Source of the DNA: Autumnicola tepida
GTDB lineage: Bacteria; Bacteroidota; Bacteroidia; Flavobacteriales; Flavobacteriaceae
Length of the DNA: 64,000 nt
Direction: 5' to 3'
Assembly: GCF_031846485.1 (NCBI RefSeq)
Contig: NZ_JAVRHQ010000011.1
Coordinates: 62,001-126,000 of the forward strand
The position numbers were made by a program, and so were the translations under genes. How positions within the stretch are numbered: the stretch's first letter is position 1; each line of letters starts with the position of its first letter. Below are positions 27,005 through 35,300 of this stretch, piece after piece. The notes below the pieces were generated by a model. That model did not search any database, was not told the origin of the DNA, and saw only the letters and a program-made list of their open reading frames with translations.

Positions 27005-27475
27005 TCAATCTTCCTTATGTATAGAGTTTATGGCAATCTCCTCCTGGTGAATTTTCTTTTCTGAAATCAGGTCGGTTATGGTATTGGCCACCCTGGTAAA
27101 GGTTTTTAAGTCTTCTTCGGAAACATTTTCCTTTACCGCCTCGTCAAAACGCAATACCACCTTTTTTGAAAAATCGCGCATTTCTTTGCCAAAATTGGTT
27201 AGATGAAGCAGTACACTACGGCCGTCCTGTGGGTTGCGCCTGCGTACGATAAGTCCCTTTTCTTCCATAGATTTTAGGATTCTTGACAAACTGGTGGCTT
27301 CCATGCCCATTTTTGGCCCCAGGGAAGTTGAAGGTGTTCCTTTTTCGGGGTCTATACTAAGCAGGGCGAAACCTGTGGCCATGGTGCTTCCCGCTTTTCC
27401 AGCTTCTTCATTGTACATTTTTGACACAGCCATCCACGTGGCGCGCAATACATAATCTATGGTCTTTTCCTTCAT
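27005..27475 (-). CDS. MarR family transcriptional regulator
   Basis: The 156 residues show a winged helix-turn-helix of the MarR type: MGMEATSLSRILKSMEEKGLIVRR is the recognition helix region and NPQDGRSVLLHLT the wing. Being first in the beta-oxidation operon, it very likely controls that operon and itself. A perfect 20-bp palindrome covers its promoter. The effector may be an acyl-CoA or fatty acid; that is inference, since B. subtilis uses the TetR-type FadR for the same genes. Confidence 0.93.
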   Translation of the reverse strand: MKEKTIDYVLRATWMAVSKMYNEEAGKAGSTMATGFALLSIDPEKGTPSTSLGPKMGMEATSLSRILKSMEEKGLIVRRRNPQDGRSVLLHLTNFGKEMRDFSKKVVLRFDEAVKENVSEEDLKTFTRVANTITDLISEKKIHQEEIAINSIHKED

Positions 27476-27494
27476 TTTTTAAATGGCTGAATCC

Positions 27495-27502
27495 CAAAGT
27501 TA
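27495..27502 (-). promoter_or_regulatory. -7 element of the marR-fad operon
   Basis: TAACTTTG (minus strand) fits TAnnTTTG and lies 20 bases before the marR ATG. The expected -33 region falls inside the palindrome at 27511-27530, where TATG about 20 bases upstream may serve as a weak -33. Confidence 0.65.
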
Positions 27503-27510
27503 ATAAAAAC

Positions 27511-27530
27511 TTATTATGCATGCATAATAA
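27511..27530. promoter_or_regulatory. Perfect 20-bp palindrome, probable MarR operator
   Basis: TTATTATGCATGCATAATAA is a perfect two-fold palindrome ending 8 bases upstream of the -7 element of marR. MarR dimers bind palindromes of 16-20 bp, so binding here would block the -33 region and give autorepression of the whole fad operon. I did not see a copy upstream of the acyl-CoA ligase gene. The rest of the 268-base gap (27531-27743) holds no ORF or structure I can name. Confidence 0.75.
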
Positions 27531-27743
27531 ATAGGAAAAATTTCAGGAGGATCTTTACGGGCAGGAGGTATCCCTTGTATAGAGGAAAAGCTTTAAAAAT
27601 TAAAGGGTTCAGCTTTACCGGAATTTAACCACTCCAGAACATTTGTTATTTTCCGCTTGACTTTAATTGTTTCAACCTGGAGTGCCTAAAAGTGGCAGGA
27701 TCAGTTCTCCAAATTTCAGCAGAAATCAATTCCAAACTAGTCT

Positions 27744-29525
27744 TTACTGATTGTTCCGGTATATTTTGCTGTACAGGTCTTTGTAGCGGTCTTTAATAAC
27801 CCTTCTTTTAAGCTTCATGGTAGGGGTGAGCTGGTTATTCTCAACGCTCCACACTTCTGGGGTGAGTTCAAAGCGTTTTACCTGTTCCCAATGGCCAAAT
27901 TTGGCATTGTAAAAATGCACCTCTTCCTGGATGCGTTTAATAACTTCATCGTTTGCCACCAGGTCTTCGTTGGTTTCCCCAAGGTCTATTTTCTTTAATT
28001 TTGCCCAATCCCTTATAAATTCAAAATTAGGCTGGATAAAAGCGGCCGGCATTTTCTCGCCTTCGCCCACCACCATAATCTGCTCGATAAACCGCGACTG
28101 CTTCATCGTGTTTTCGATAAGCTGGGGCGCCACATATTTTCCGCCGGAAGTCTTGAACATCTCCTTCTTCCTGTCGGTAATTTTCAGGAAGCCGTCCTTA
28201 TCAATTTCGCCAATATCGCCGGTATGGAAAAATCCTTCAGAATTAATGGCTTCTTTGGTTTTTTCTTCATCCTTAAAATAGCCTATCATAAGGTTTGGGC
28301 CTTTGGTAAGGATTTCGCCGTCTTCGGCTATTTTTACTTCAACTTCTTCTATTACTTTCCCTACCGTACCTATTTTAAAACCTTTGTTGCGCTCGTCGTT
28401 AACCGCTATAACAGGAGAAGTTTCGGTTAGGCCGTAACCTTCCATTACAGGAATTTCTGCAGCGGCAAAAATTCGGGCCAGCCTGGGCTGTAAGGCAGCG
28501 CTTCCGGAAACGATTAGATCCAGATTGCCGCCAAGGCCTTCTTTCCACTTGGAGAAAATGAGTTTTCGTGCCAGGCGCAGTTTGGTTTCATACCACCAGC
28601 CATTTGCCCCGTAGGGTTCATATTCTAGTCCCAGCTCCACTGCCCAATAAAAAAGCTTTCGTTTAATGCCATCAAGCGAATTTCCTTTGGCAATAATTTT
28701 ATCGTAAACCTTCTCCAGCAACCGGGGAACGGCGGTAATTACATGCGGCTGCACTTCTTTAAGGTTATCACTTATCTTTTCTATAGATTCAGCAAAGTAA
28801 ATCGACACGCTGTAGTACTGGTAGAGGTACAGGATCATGCGTTCAAAAATATGGCACACCGGCAAAAAGCTTAACGCGGTGTACGTGCCAAATTCAAACG
28901 GTACCCGCAGGGAACTGTCCAGCACATCCCTAACGATATTGCGGTGGGAAAGCATTACGCCTTTTGGACGGCCTGTGGTACCCGAGGTATAGATTAGCGT
29001 TGCCAGGTCTTCTTCCTTAACCGATTTTTTTAGCTGCTCCACTTCAGCCTGGTTCCCCTTATCTTCACCACTCTCAAGAATTTCCTTCCAGTTTTTGCAC
29101 CCGGGGATATCATCAAAGCTGTACACTTCTTTTATACCCGTTTTCTTTCTTATGGCATTAAGCTTTGCCAGGATCTCCTTATCAGAAACAAAACAATAGG
29201 TTGCTTCGCTATGGTTTAGCACATACTCATATTCATCTTCGGAAATTGTAGGGTAAACAGGAACATTTTGAGCGCCTATTTGCAGAATACCAATATCCAG
29301 CACATTCCATTCGGTGCGGTTTGAAGAAGAAATTACCGCAATTTTATCATTGGGTTTAATGCCCAGCCGCAACAGCCCCCTGCTCACGGTGTTAGCTTTA
29401 TCTATATATTCCCGGGTAGAAAGAGATTGCCAGGAATTATTGAATTTTGTGCTTAAAGCGACCTCCAGGGGATGATTTTCCAGCTGATAATAGGGAAAAT
29501 CGAAAAGTCTTTTTATCTCTGTCAT
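27744..29525 (-). CDS. Long-chain acyl-CoA synthetase (AMP-binding)
   Basis: This adenylate-forming enzyme has the AMP-binding motif TLIYTSGTTGRPKGVMLSH near residue 180, VMEGYGLTETSPVI, and the hinge/C-terminal motif KITDRKKEMFKTSGGKYVAP. It activates long-chain fatty acids to acyl-CoA, feeding the beta-oxidation operon next to it. I prefer the ATG at 29525 (MTEIKRLFDFPYYQLE), which starts at the conserved N-terminus; an ATG at 29549 would add eight residues. It lies upstream of marR in the same direction but 268 bases away, so it is probably separately transcribed. Confidence 0.93.
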   Translation of the reverse strand: MTEIKRLFDFPYYQLENHPLEVALSTKFNNSWQSLSTREYIDKANTVSRGLLRLGIKPNDKIAVISSSNRTEWNVLDIGILQIGAQNVPVYPTISEDEYEYVLNHSEATYCFVSDKEILAKLNAIRKKTGIKEVYSFDDIPGCKNWKEILESGEDKGNQAEVEQLKKSVKEEDLATLIYTSGTTGRPKGVMLSHRNIVRDVLDSSLRVPFEFGTYTALSFLPVCHIFERMILYLYQYYSVSIYFAESIEKISDNLKEVQPHVITAVPRLLEKVYDKIIAKGNSLDGIKRKLFYWAVELGLEYEPYGANGWWYETKLRLARKLIFSKWKEGLGGNLDLIVSGSAALQPRLARIFAAAEIPVMEGYGLTETSPVIAVNDERNKGFKIGTVGKVIEEVEVKIAEDGEILTKGPNLMIGYFKDEEKTKEAINSEGFFHTGDIGEIDKDGFLKITDRKKEMFKTSGGKYVAPQLIENTMKQSRFIEQIMVVGEGEKMPAAFIQPNFEFIRDWAKLKKIDLGETNEDLVANDEVIKRIQEEVHFYNAKFGHWEQVKRFELTPEVWSVENNQLTPTMKLKRRVIKDRYKDLYSKIYRNNQ

Positions 29526-29549
29526 GGGCTCTTGGGTGTGATATTCCAT

Positions 29550-29877
29550 GCAAAATAGGAATTTTGGGAGCTATTTCAAATCATATTTTTAAAAAAAGAT
29601 GGCACATTTTATAAACCTTTTAAAGACTTAAGATCTTCAAAACGCAATTACAGGAAGGAATTGAACCCTCTGTTAAGGGAAAATTTTACTGGAACCGGCA
29701 GCCTTTAATCCTTCCGAAATTTTTGTGAAAAGAGCTTCAGCTGTGAAAGTCCTATTGTGCTAAGGTTCTATTAAATTGGAGGTTAAGGCGTTAAACTGGT
29801 TCTAAAATTAAATTTCCGGGCAAGGAATAGCGTGGATAGCTGTAAATTAAATAGACAACTAAAAAATTGAAGAGATT
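29550..29877. other. Intergenic stretch without a gene
   Basis: These 328 bases separate two divergent genes and hold no ORF I can support. The one structure is a bulged 8-bp hairpin at 29650-29673 (arms ACAGAGGG and CCTTCCTGT on the minus strand) that looks like a tRNA T-arm but has no tRNA body. It could lie in the leader of the acyl-CoA ligase mRNA. Confidence 0.4.
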
Positions 29878-30474
29878 ATGAAAAATGTAAAATTTATTCT
29901 TTTATGTTCGCTGCTTGTGTTGGTATTCGCCTGTGGGCCGCGGGTGCAAACCGTTAACCCGCCCAGCGATGCCTTGAGCAGTTACGAAACTTTCGCTTAT
30001 TTGCCGAACACAAATGCTGAAGTTCCCGGGAAGCAATACAACGATGAAGATGTTAACAGGATGATAGTGGAGACTGTAAATCAAAATATGAGGCAGGCAG
30101 GATATACATTGGATCGTGATAACCCAGATCTATTGGTATTAATAAGTACAAGAACGGAAATTGAAAGGGAAACAACCACAGACCCTGTTTATGCCACATA
30201 TCCTTATACTGCCGGAGTAGGTTCTGTAAGTCCGTATTATGGTTCCTATTATTACCGCGGATATAACACTTTTGGTGGTGGAATAATGGGTTATGATACC
30301 GATACCTACGCTTATGAAGAAGGTACGGTAATAATTAACCTTGTAGACCGTGAAACAAAGGAAACCGTATGGAAGGGAATTACCTCAGACGCGCTTTATG
30401 ACCAGGCGAATACAACAGCAATGCGGGATTTGGTAAATCAGATCTTTGATGAATATCCCCTGAGCAATAACTAA
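29878..30474 (+). CDS. DUF4136 domain lipoprotein
   Basis: This 198-residue protein has a lipoprotein signal ending LVFAC (C19), then a DUF4136-like domain (YETFAYLPN..., DVNRMIVETVNQNMRQAGY, DLLVLISTRTE). A tyrosine/glycine-rich insert near 115-145 (SPYYGSYYYRGYNTFGGG) precedes the closing strand region (GTVIINLVDRETKETVWKG). The family occurs in Gram-negative envelopes and has no assigned function. A strong terminator follows. Confidence 0.88.
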   Translation: MKNVKFILLCSLLVLVFACGPRVQTVNPPSDALSSYETFAYLPNTNAEVPGKQYNDEDVNRMIVETVNQNMRQAGYTLDRDNPDLLVLISTRTEIERETTTDPVYATYPYTAGVGSVSPYYGSYYYRGYNTFGGGIMGYDTDTYAYEEGTVIINLVDRETKETVWKGITSDALYDQANTTAMRDLVNQIFDEYPLSNN

Positions 30475-30496
30475 TAGATTTAGATTACTTAGAAAT

Positions 30497-30537
30497 AAAA
30501 AAACACCTTTTTCGGAATTCGAAAAGGGTGTTTTTAG
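30497..30537 (+). terminator. Terminator of the DUF4136 gene
   Basis: AAAAACACC.TTTTTCG and CGAAAAGGGTGTTTTT form a long hairpin around GAATT, followed by T residues, 23 bases after the stop. A GTG at 30528 that could start the next gene lies inside this hairpin, which argues against that start. Confidence 0.85.
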
Positions 30538-30554
30538 TTAAAAACAATAGAGGT

Positions 30555-31310
30555 ATGAAAAGAAGAGCAAGATTTTACCTGCTAATGCTGATAGTTTGTG
30601 CGGCATGCGGGGGAGAAAATTCAGAATCGAACATTACCGCCCCTGGGGATAAAAAGACAACCGAATCTAAAATACTGGGGGTAGGGGCAGATGTGCTTCA
30701 GGACAAGACGCCTTTAAGAAAGATGGATGTTTATCTTGATGGGTTTCATTTTTACAATGGTTATATGGAAGGGCAAATGGAAGCGCACCATTATGTAACC
30801 CAAATTAATGAAGATCTCTACCAAGCCATTATTTTTGACGGGAATAACGATGATGCCAAGATTATGGGAATTGAATACATCGTTACCGAAAACCTCTTTA
30901 AGACCTTACCTGCTGAAGAGAAGAAGCTTTGGCATTCCCACGATTACGAGGTGAAGTCGGGAACATTAATAGCTCCCGGTATTCCTGAAGATGTAGAGCA
31001 TATCCTGATGGAGAACCTCGTTTCCACCTACGGGAAAACCATACATACCTGGCATACCGACAGGGATAAGAAACTCCCTTACGGCCCCCCGCTTATAATG
31101 ATGGGCTTTACTGAAGATGGGCAGCTGCGCCGGGAACTTATTGATAAAAGGGATGAAAACTTTGGCATTTCCACGGCTGAGAGGAGGGAAGGACGACAGG
31201 ATATTCCATGGCCAGAGGTGGATTCGCTTGCCAATGCCTGGGAAAGAGGAGAAATACGGCAGGTGCAAATCACCGATTCCATTCCTGGTTCTTTCATACA
31301 TGAAAAATGA
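30555..31310 (+). CDS. OBAP-like (DUF1264) family lipoprotein
   Basis: From the ATG at 30555 the product has 251 residues. It begins with a lipoprotein signal (MKRRARFYLL...CAACGG, C18 likely). The body matches the oil-body-associated-protein family: VYLDGFHFYNG, MEAHHYVTQINEDLYQA, WHSHDYEVKSG, TWHTDRDKKLPYGPPLIMMGF. The family is best known from plant seed oil bodies but occurs widely in bacteria and fungi; its activity is unknown. The histidine-rich conserved stretches suggest metal binding, which is inference. A GTG at 30528 is less likely because it lies in the preceding terminator. Confidence 0.87.
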   Translation: MKRRARFYLLMLIVCAACGGENSESNITAPGDKKTTESKILGVGADVLQDKTPLRKMDVYLDGFHFYNGYMEGQMEAHHYVTQINEDLYQAIIFDGNNDDAKIMGIEYIVTENLFKTLPAEEKKLWHSHDYEVKSGTLIAPGIPEDVEHILMENLVSTYGKTIHTWHTDRDKKLPYGPPLIMMGFTEDGQLRRELIDKRDENFGISTAERREGRQDIPWPEVDSLANAWERGEIRQVQITDSIPGSFIHEK

Positions 31311-31440
31311 AGCTGCGCAGACCCAGTAGCTGGGCATGAAAATGGTAAAAATGAAGTACTGCCGTAAAGAGCATTATTCTAATATTATATCGATAAAGGT
31401 CCAACAGGTTCCGGAAGAACCTTCATCCAGCTAAAAACCC

Positions 31441-31474
31441 AAAAAGCCTCCCGTTTTAAAGTGGGAGGCTTTTT
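31441..31474. terminator. Bidirectional terminator between the OBAP-like gene and purL
   Basis: AAAAAGCCTCCC and GGGAGGCTTTTT form a perfect 12-bp stem around a 10-nt loop, with A and T runs on the two sides. It serves both convergent genes. Confidence 0.92.
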
Positions 31475-31500
31475 CTACTCTAAATTTTTACTTTTAGAGG

Positions 31501-34500
31501 CTATGCTTTTTCTTCCAGCCATTGCCTGGCATTTACAAAAGCTTCCAGCCATGGGGAAACTTCATCTTTCCTTCCCTTAGGATAATTCGCCCAGTTCCAC
31601 TGAAAAGTGGAGCGCTCCAGGTGGGGCATCATTACCAGGTGTCTTCCGGTATCATCGGTAAGAATAGCCGTGTTATGGTTGGAGCCATTGGGATTGGAAG
31701 GATATTTATTGTAGCCATATTCCCCAATAATGTTATACTTCTCTTTTGGGTAAGGAAAACTGAATTTTCCCTCCCCGTGCGCTGCCCAGATTCCCAGGGT
31801 ACTGCCCGAAAGGCTGGAAAGCATTACCGAATTGTTTTCTTTTATTTCTACTGAAGTAAATACGCACTCAAACTTTCCTGAAGCATTGTGCAGCATTTTT
31901 GGTTTTTGCTCATGATCTGGGTTTATCAAACCGAGTTCTATAAAAAGCTGGCAGCCGTTACAAACCCCAATAGACAAGGTGTCTTCCCTGCTGAAGAAAT
32001 TTTCTAAAGCGGCTTTGGCCTTTTCGTTATATAGAAAAGCCCCGGCCCAGCCTTTCGCGCTGCCCAGAACGTCTGAATTTGAGAAGCCACCTACCGCTGC
32101 GATAAACCTGATGTCTTCCAACGTTTCCCGCCCGCTTATGAGGTCGGTCATGTGCACGTCTTTCACATCAAATCCCGCAAGATGCATGGCCCGCGCCATT
32201 TCCCTTTCAGAATTTGATCCTTTTTCACGGATTATCGCTGCTTTTATGCCTCCCCCTCTAAACTTCTCGACTGGGCTCGAAGTGACAGGAAGCTTGCCTG
32301 TAAAATGTGCCGGAAATTTAAATTCCAGCGGCTGGTTTTTATAATTGTTAAAGCGTTCTGTTGCTTTATCTTTTCCGCTTTGTTTCTGGTCGAGGAGGAA
32401 CGAAGTTTCAAACCATTTATCCCTTAATGCTGAAATATTAAAACTGAAGTTTTCAGTGCCGTTCTTAATTTTCAGTTCGTTTGCTTCGGTTGCCCGGCCA
32501 ATTTTGAAGAATTCGATATTATTATCAGTCAGCACCTGTTCAGCGGCATCATCTTTGGCCTGGAAAACAATTCCGCAGTTTTCATTAAACAATAGTTTAA
32601 CTGAATCTTTTTCATTTAAAGCTGAAAGGTCAATTTCTGCTCCCAAATTCACATCGGCAAAGCACATTTCCAGCAAAGTGGTAATTAATCCGCCGGAAGC
32701 AACATCGTGCCCTGCCAAAATCAATTCAGTTTTAATAAGCCCCTGGATATTGTAAAAAATATCAGCGAATTTTTCATCATTTTTAATATTAGGAACTTCA
32801 GCGCCCACTTTGTTCAGGATTTGGGCGAAGGAAGAACCGCCAAGTTTAAACGCATCCTGGGACATGTTGATATAATAGATATCGCCACCATCTTTTTGCA
32901 GTACCGGCTCTACCACTTTGGTAATATCGTCACAATGCCCGGCAGCCGAAATAATAACGGTGCCCGGGGCAATCACCTCCTCGGTGTGGTATTTCTGCTT
33001 CATCGAAAGGGAATCTTTTCCGGTGGGAACATTTATTCCCAGAGCAATAGCAAAGTCTGATACACCCTGAACAGCTTCATAAAGCCGTGCATCTTCGCCT
33101 TCGTTATTGCACGGCCACATCCAGTTAGCCGACAGGGAAACCGATTTTAGCCCTTTTTCAAGCGGCGCCCAGATAATGTTGGAAAGGGCCTCGCCAATAG
33201 AATTTTTAGAACCGGCCACAGGATCTACAAGGGCCGAAACAGGGGAGTGCCCAATAGAAGTGGCCACACCTTCTTTGCCGTTGTAATCCAGCGCCATGAC
33301 CCCGCAATTATTCAGCGGAAGCTGCAAAGGGCCGGCGGTTTGCTGTTTCGCCACCCGGCCGCTCACGCAGCGGTCCACCTTATTGATAAGCCAGTCTTTA
33401 CAGGCCACAGCCTCCAGTTGCAGTACCTGCTCTACATATTCCTGTATTTTTTCTGAAGAATAATCAAGGTCGCTGTATTTTCTATCTAAAGTCTTATCGG
33501 TCATTACCGTTTTGGGAGAACTGCCAAACATATCGGCCATTTCAAGGTCCATGGGTTTTTCACCGGAAGTTTTTCTTTCAAAGGTAAAGCGATGGTCACC
33601 GGTAACATCTCCCACCTCGTACATGGGCGAACGCTCCCGGTCTGCAACTCTTCTTAAAATATCAAGTTTGCTTTCTCCAATTACCAGCCCCATACGTTCC
33701 TGGGACTCATTTCCTATAATTTCTTTTGCCGAGAGGGTAGGATCTCCAACAGGTAGTTTTTCCAGGTCTATTTTTCCGCCGGTTTCTTCAACCAATTCGC
33801 TAAGGCAGTTCAAATGGCCGCCGGCACCATGGTCGTGAATGGAAACGATAGGATTTTCATCGCTTTCCACCATTCCGCGTACGGCATTGGCCGCACGTTT
33901 TTGCATCTCGGGATTGGCACGTTGAATGGCGTTAAGCTCTATGCCGCTGCCAAATTCTCCCGTATCTGCGGAAGATACCGCCGCACCGCCCATTCCAATT
34001 CGATAATTTTCACCTCCCAGAACTACGATTTTATCTCCTTTCTTCGGAATATCTTTTTTCGCCTGGTTTGCTTTGCCGTAACCAATGCCCCCGGCCAGCA
34101 TAATCACTTTGTCATAACCCAGTTTTCGCTGATGTTCTTCATGTTCAAAAGTGAGCACAGATCCTGAAATTAAGGGCTGCCCGAATTTATTCCCAAAATC
34201 TGACGCCCCGTTGGAAGCTTTTATCAAAATATCCATCGGCGTCTGGTACAGCCATTTTCTCTCCTGCATTGCGCTTTCCCATGCACGATCTTTTTCCAGC
34301 CTGGAATAAGAAGTCATGTAAACCGCGGTGCCCGCCAAAGGCAAAGAACCTTTCCCGCCGGCCAGGCGATCGCGTATTTCCCCACCACTTCCCGTAGCCG
34401 CTCCGTTAAAAGGCTCTACGGTAGTAGGAAAATTATGGGTTTCAGCCTTTAAAGAAATTACCGATTCAAAATCCTTATTTTCGTAATACTCAGGTACGTC

Positions 34501-35181
34501 TGGGGCCTTTGGCGCAAACTGCTGCACTTTGGGGCCTTTTATAAAAGCTACATTGTCTTTATATGCTGAAACAATTTCGTTGGGGTTTTCTTCGGAAGTT
34601 TTTCTTATCAGTTTAAATAATGAGGAAGGCTTTTCTTCTCCATCAATCACAAAAGTACCGTTGAAGATTTTGTGCCGGCAATGTTCAGAATTTACCTGAG
34701 AGAAACCAAATACTTCAGAATCGGTCAGCTTTCGGCCTAACTTGTCTGCTAAGCCCTGGAGGTAAGCCACTTCTTCAATATTTAGGGCCAAACCTTCTTT
34801 CTGGTTATAAGCTTCAATATCGTCAACTTCAATTATCGGCTCCGGATTTATATGAATATCGAAAATATCCTGGTCCAGCCCATTGTATTTTTGGGAAAGC
34901 ATGGGATCGAAATCGTAAAAATGCTCATCTATCCTCAAAAATTCTTCAATCCTGATAATGCCATTGACTCCCATATTTTGGGTAATTTCAACAGCATTGG
35001 TACTCCAGGGGGTAATCATGGCGGCACGTGGGCCAACAAAAAAATCTGCCAAAGCAGATTTATGAATTTGAGTGGTGTCGCCAAAAAGCCAGTTTAATTT
35101 AGAAATATCTTGAGCTGAAAGGTTAGCGTGTGTTTCCACAGCAAAAACCTTAGTGGTTTGGTTTCCGAAGAAAAGGATCAT
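31501..35181 (-). CDS. purL: Phosphoribosylformylglycinamidine synthase
   Basis: The 1226-residue protein is the large single-chain PurL. It has an N-terminal PurS-like part, the FGAM synthase halves (FSQVNSEHCRHKIFNGTF; SLKAETHNFPTTVEPFNGAATG; SIHDHGAGGHLNCLSELVE), and a C-terminal class I glutamine amidotransferase with the nucleophile in GVCNGCQLFIELGL and a late His/Glu region. It catalyses the fourth step of purine synthesis, from FGAR plus glutamine and ATP to FGAM. It appears monocistronic. A -7 like TAAATTTG lies upstream at 35205-35212. Confidence 0.97.
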   Translation of the reverse strand: MILFFGNQTTKVFAVETHANLSAQDISKLNWLFGDTTQIHKSALADFFVGPRAAMITPWSTNAVEITQNMGVNGIIRIEEFLRIDEHFYDFDPMLSQKYNGLDQDIFDIHINPEPIIEVDDIEAYNQKEGLALNIEEVAYLQGLADKLGRKLTDSEVFGFSQVNSEHCRHKIFNGTFVIDGEEKPSSLFKLIRKTSEENPNEIVSAYKDNVAFIKGPKVQQFAPKAPDVPEYYENKDFESVISLKAETHNFPTTVEPFNGAATGSGGEIRDRLAGGKGSLPLAGTAVYMTSYSRLEKDRAWESAMQERKWLYQTPMDILIKASNGASDFGNKFGQPLISGSVLTFEHEEHQRKLGYDKVIMLAGGIGYGKANQAKKDIPKKGDKIVVLGGENYRIGMGGAAVSSADTGEFGSGIELNAIQRANPEMQKRAANAVRGMVESDENPIVSIHDHGAGGHLNCLSELVEETGGKIDLEKLPVGDPTLSAKEIIGNESQERMGLVIGESKLDILRRVADRERSPMYEVGDVTGDHRFTFERKTSGEKPMDLEMADMFGSSPKTVMTDKTLDRKYSDLDYSSEKIQEYVEQVLQLEAVACKDWLINKVDRCVSGRVAKQQTAGPLQLPLNNCGVMALDYNGKEGVATSIGHSPVSALVDPVAGSKNSIGEALSNIIWAPLEKGLKSVSLSANWMWPCNNEGEDARLYEAVQGVSDFAIALGINVPTGKDSLSMKQKYHTEEVIAPGTVIISAAGHCDDITKVVEPVLQKDGGDIYYINMSQDAFKLGGSSFAQILNKVGAEVPNIKNDEKFADIFYNIQGLIKTELILAGHDVASGGLITTLLEMCFADVNLGAEIDLSALNEKDSVKLLFNENCGIVFQAKDDAAEQVLTDNNIEFFKIGRATEANELKIKNGTENFSFNISALRDKWFETSFLLDQKQSGKDKATERFNNYKNQPLEFKFPAHFTGKLPVTSSPVEKFRGGGIKAAIIREKGSNSEREMARAMHLAGFDVKDVHMTDLISGRETLEDIRFIAAVGGFSNSDVLGSAKGWAGAFLYNEKAKAALENFFSREDTLSIGVCNGCQLFIELGLINPDHEQKPKMLHNASGKFECVFTSVEIKENNSVMLSSLSGSTLGIWAAHGEGKFSFPYPKEKYNIIGEYGYNKYPSNPNGSNHNTAILTDDTGRHLVMMPHLERSTFQWNWANYPKGRKDEVSPWLEAFVNARQWLEEKA

Positions 35182-35204
35182 TCCGGGTTATTTTTTGTTG
35201 TTGA

Positions 35205-35212
35205 CAAATTTA
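35205..35212 (-). promoter_or_regulatory. Candidate -7 element of purL
   Basis: TAAATTTG (minus strand) fits TAnnTTTG and lies 24 bases before the purL ATG. No clear -33 partner and no purine riboswitch-like structure were seen in the ~100-base leader region. Confidence 0.45.
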
Positions 35213-35245
35213 GCTTTTTTGATGTGAATAAAGGGAAGGTAAAAT

Positions 35246-35279
35246 AAAAAAACCGATGCTGGGCCGGCACCGGTTTTTT
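35246..35279 (-). terminator. Terminator after the endonuclease I gene
   Basis: AAAAAACCG...CGGTTTTTT with an inner GTGC/GCAT-type pairing forms a hairpin 22 bases after the stop at 35301, in a T-rich context on the minus strand. Confidence 0.8.
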
Positions 35280-35300
35280 AATAATTTCGGGAATTAGGAT

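Noticed and set aside
29650..29673. tRNA-like T-arm (GGGTTCAATTCC on the minus strand) between the acyl-CoA ligase and DUF4136 genes
   Set aside because: The acceptor, D and anticodon arms cannot be found at the right distances; only a bulged hairpin remains, so it is probably chance or a leader structure.
30528..30554. Upstream GTG start for the OBAP-like lipoprotein
   Set aside because: It lies inside the terminator hairpin of the previous gene and would place nine residues before the lipoprotein signal.
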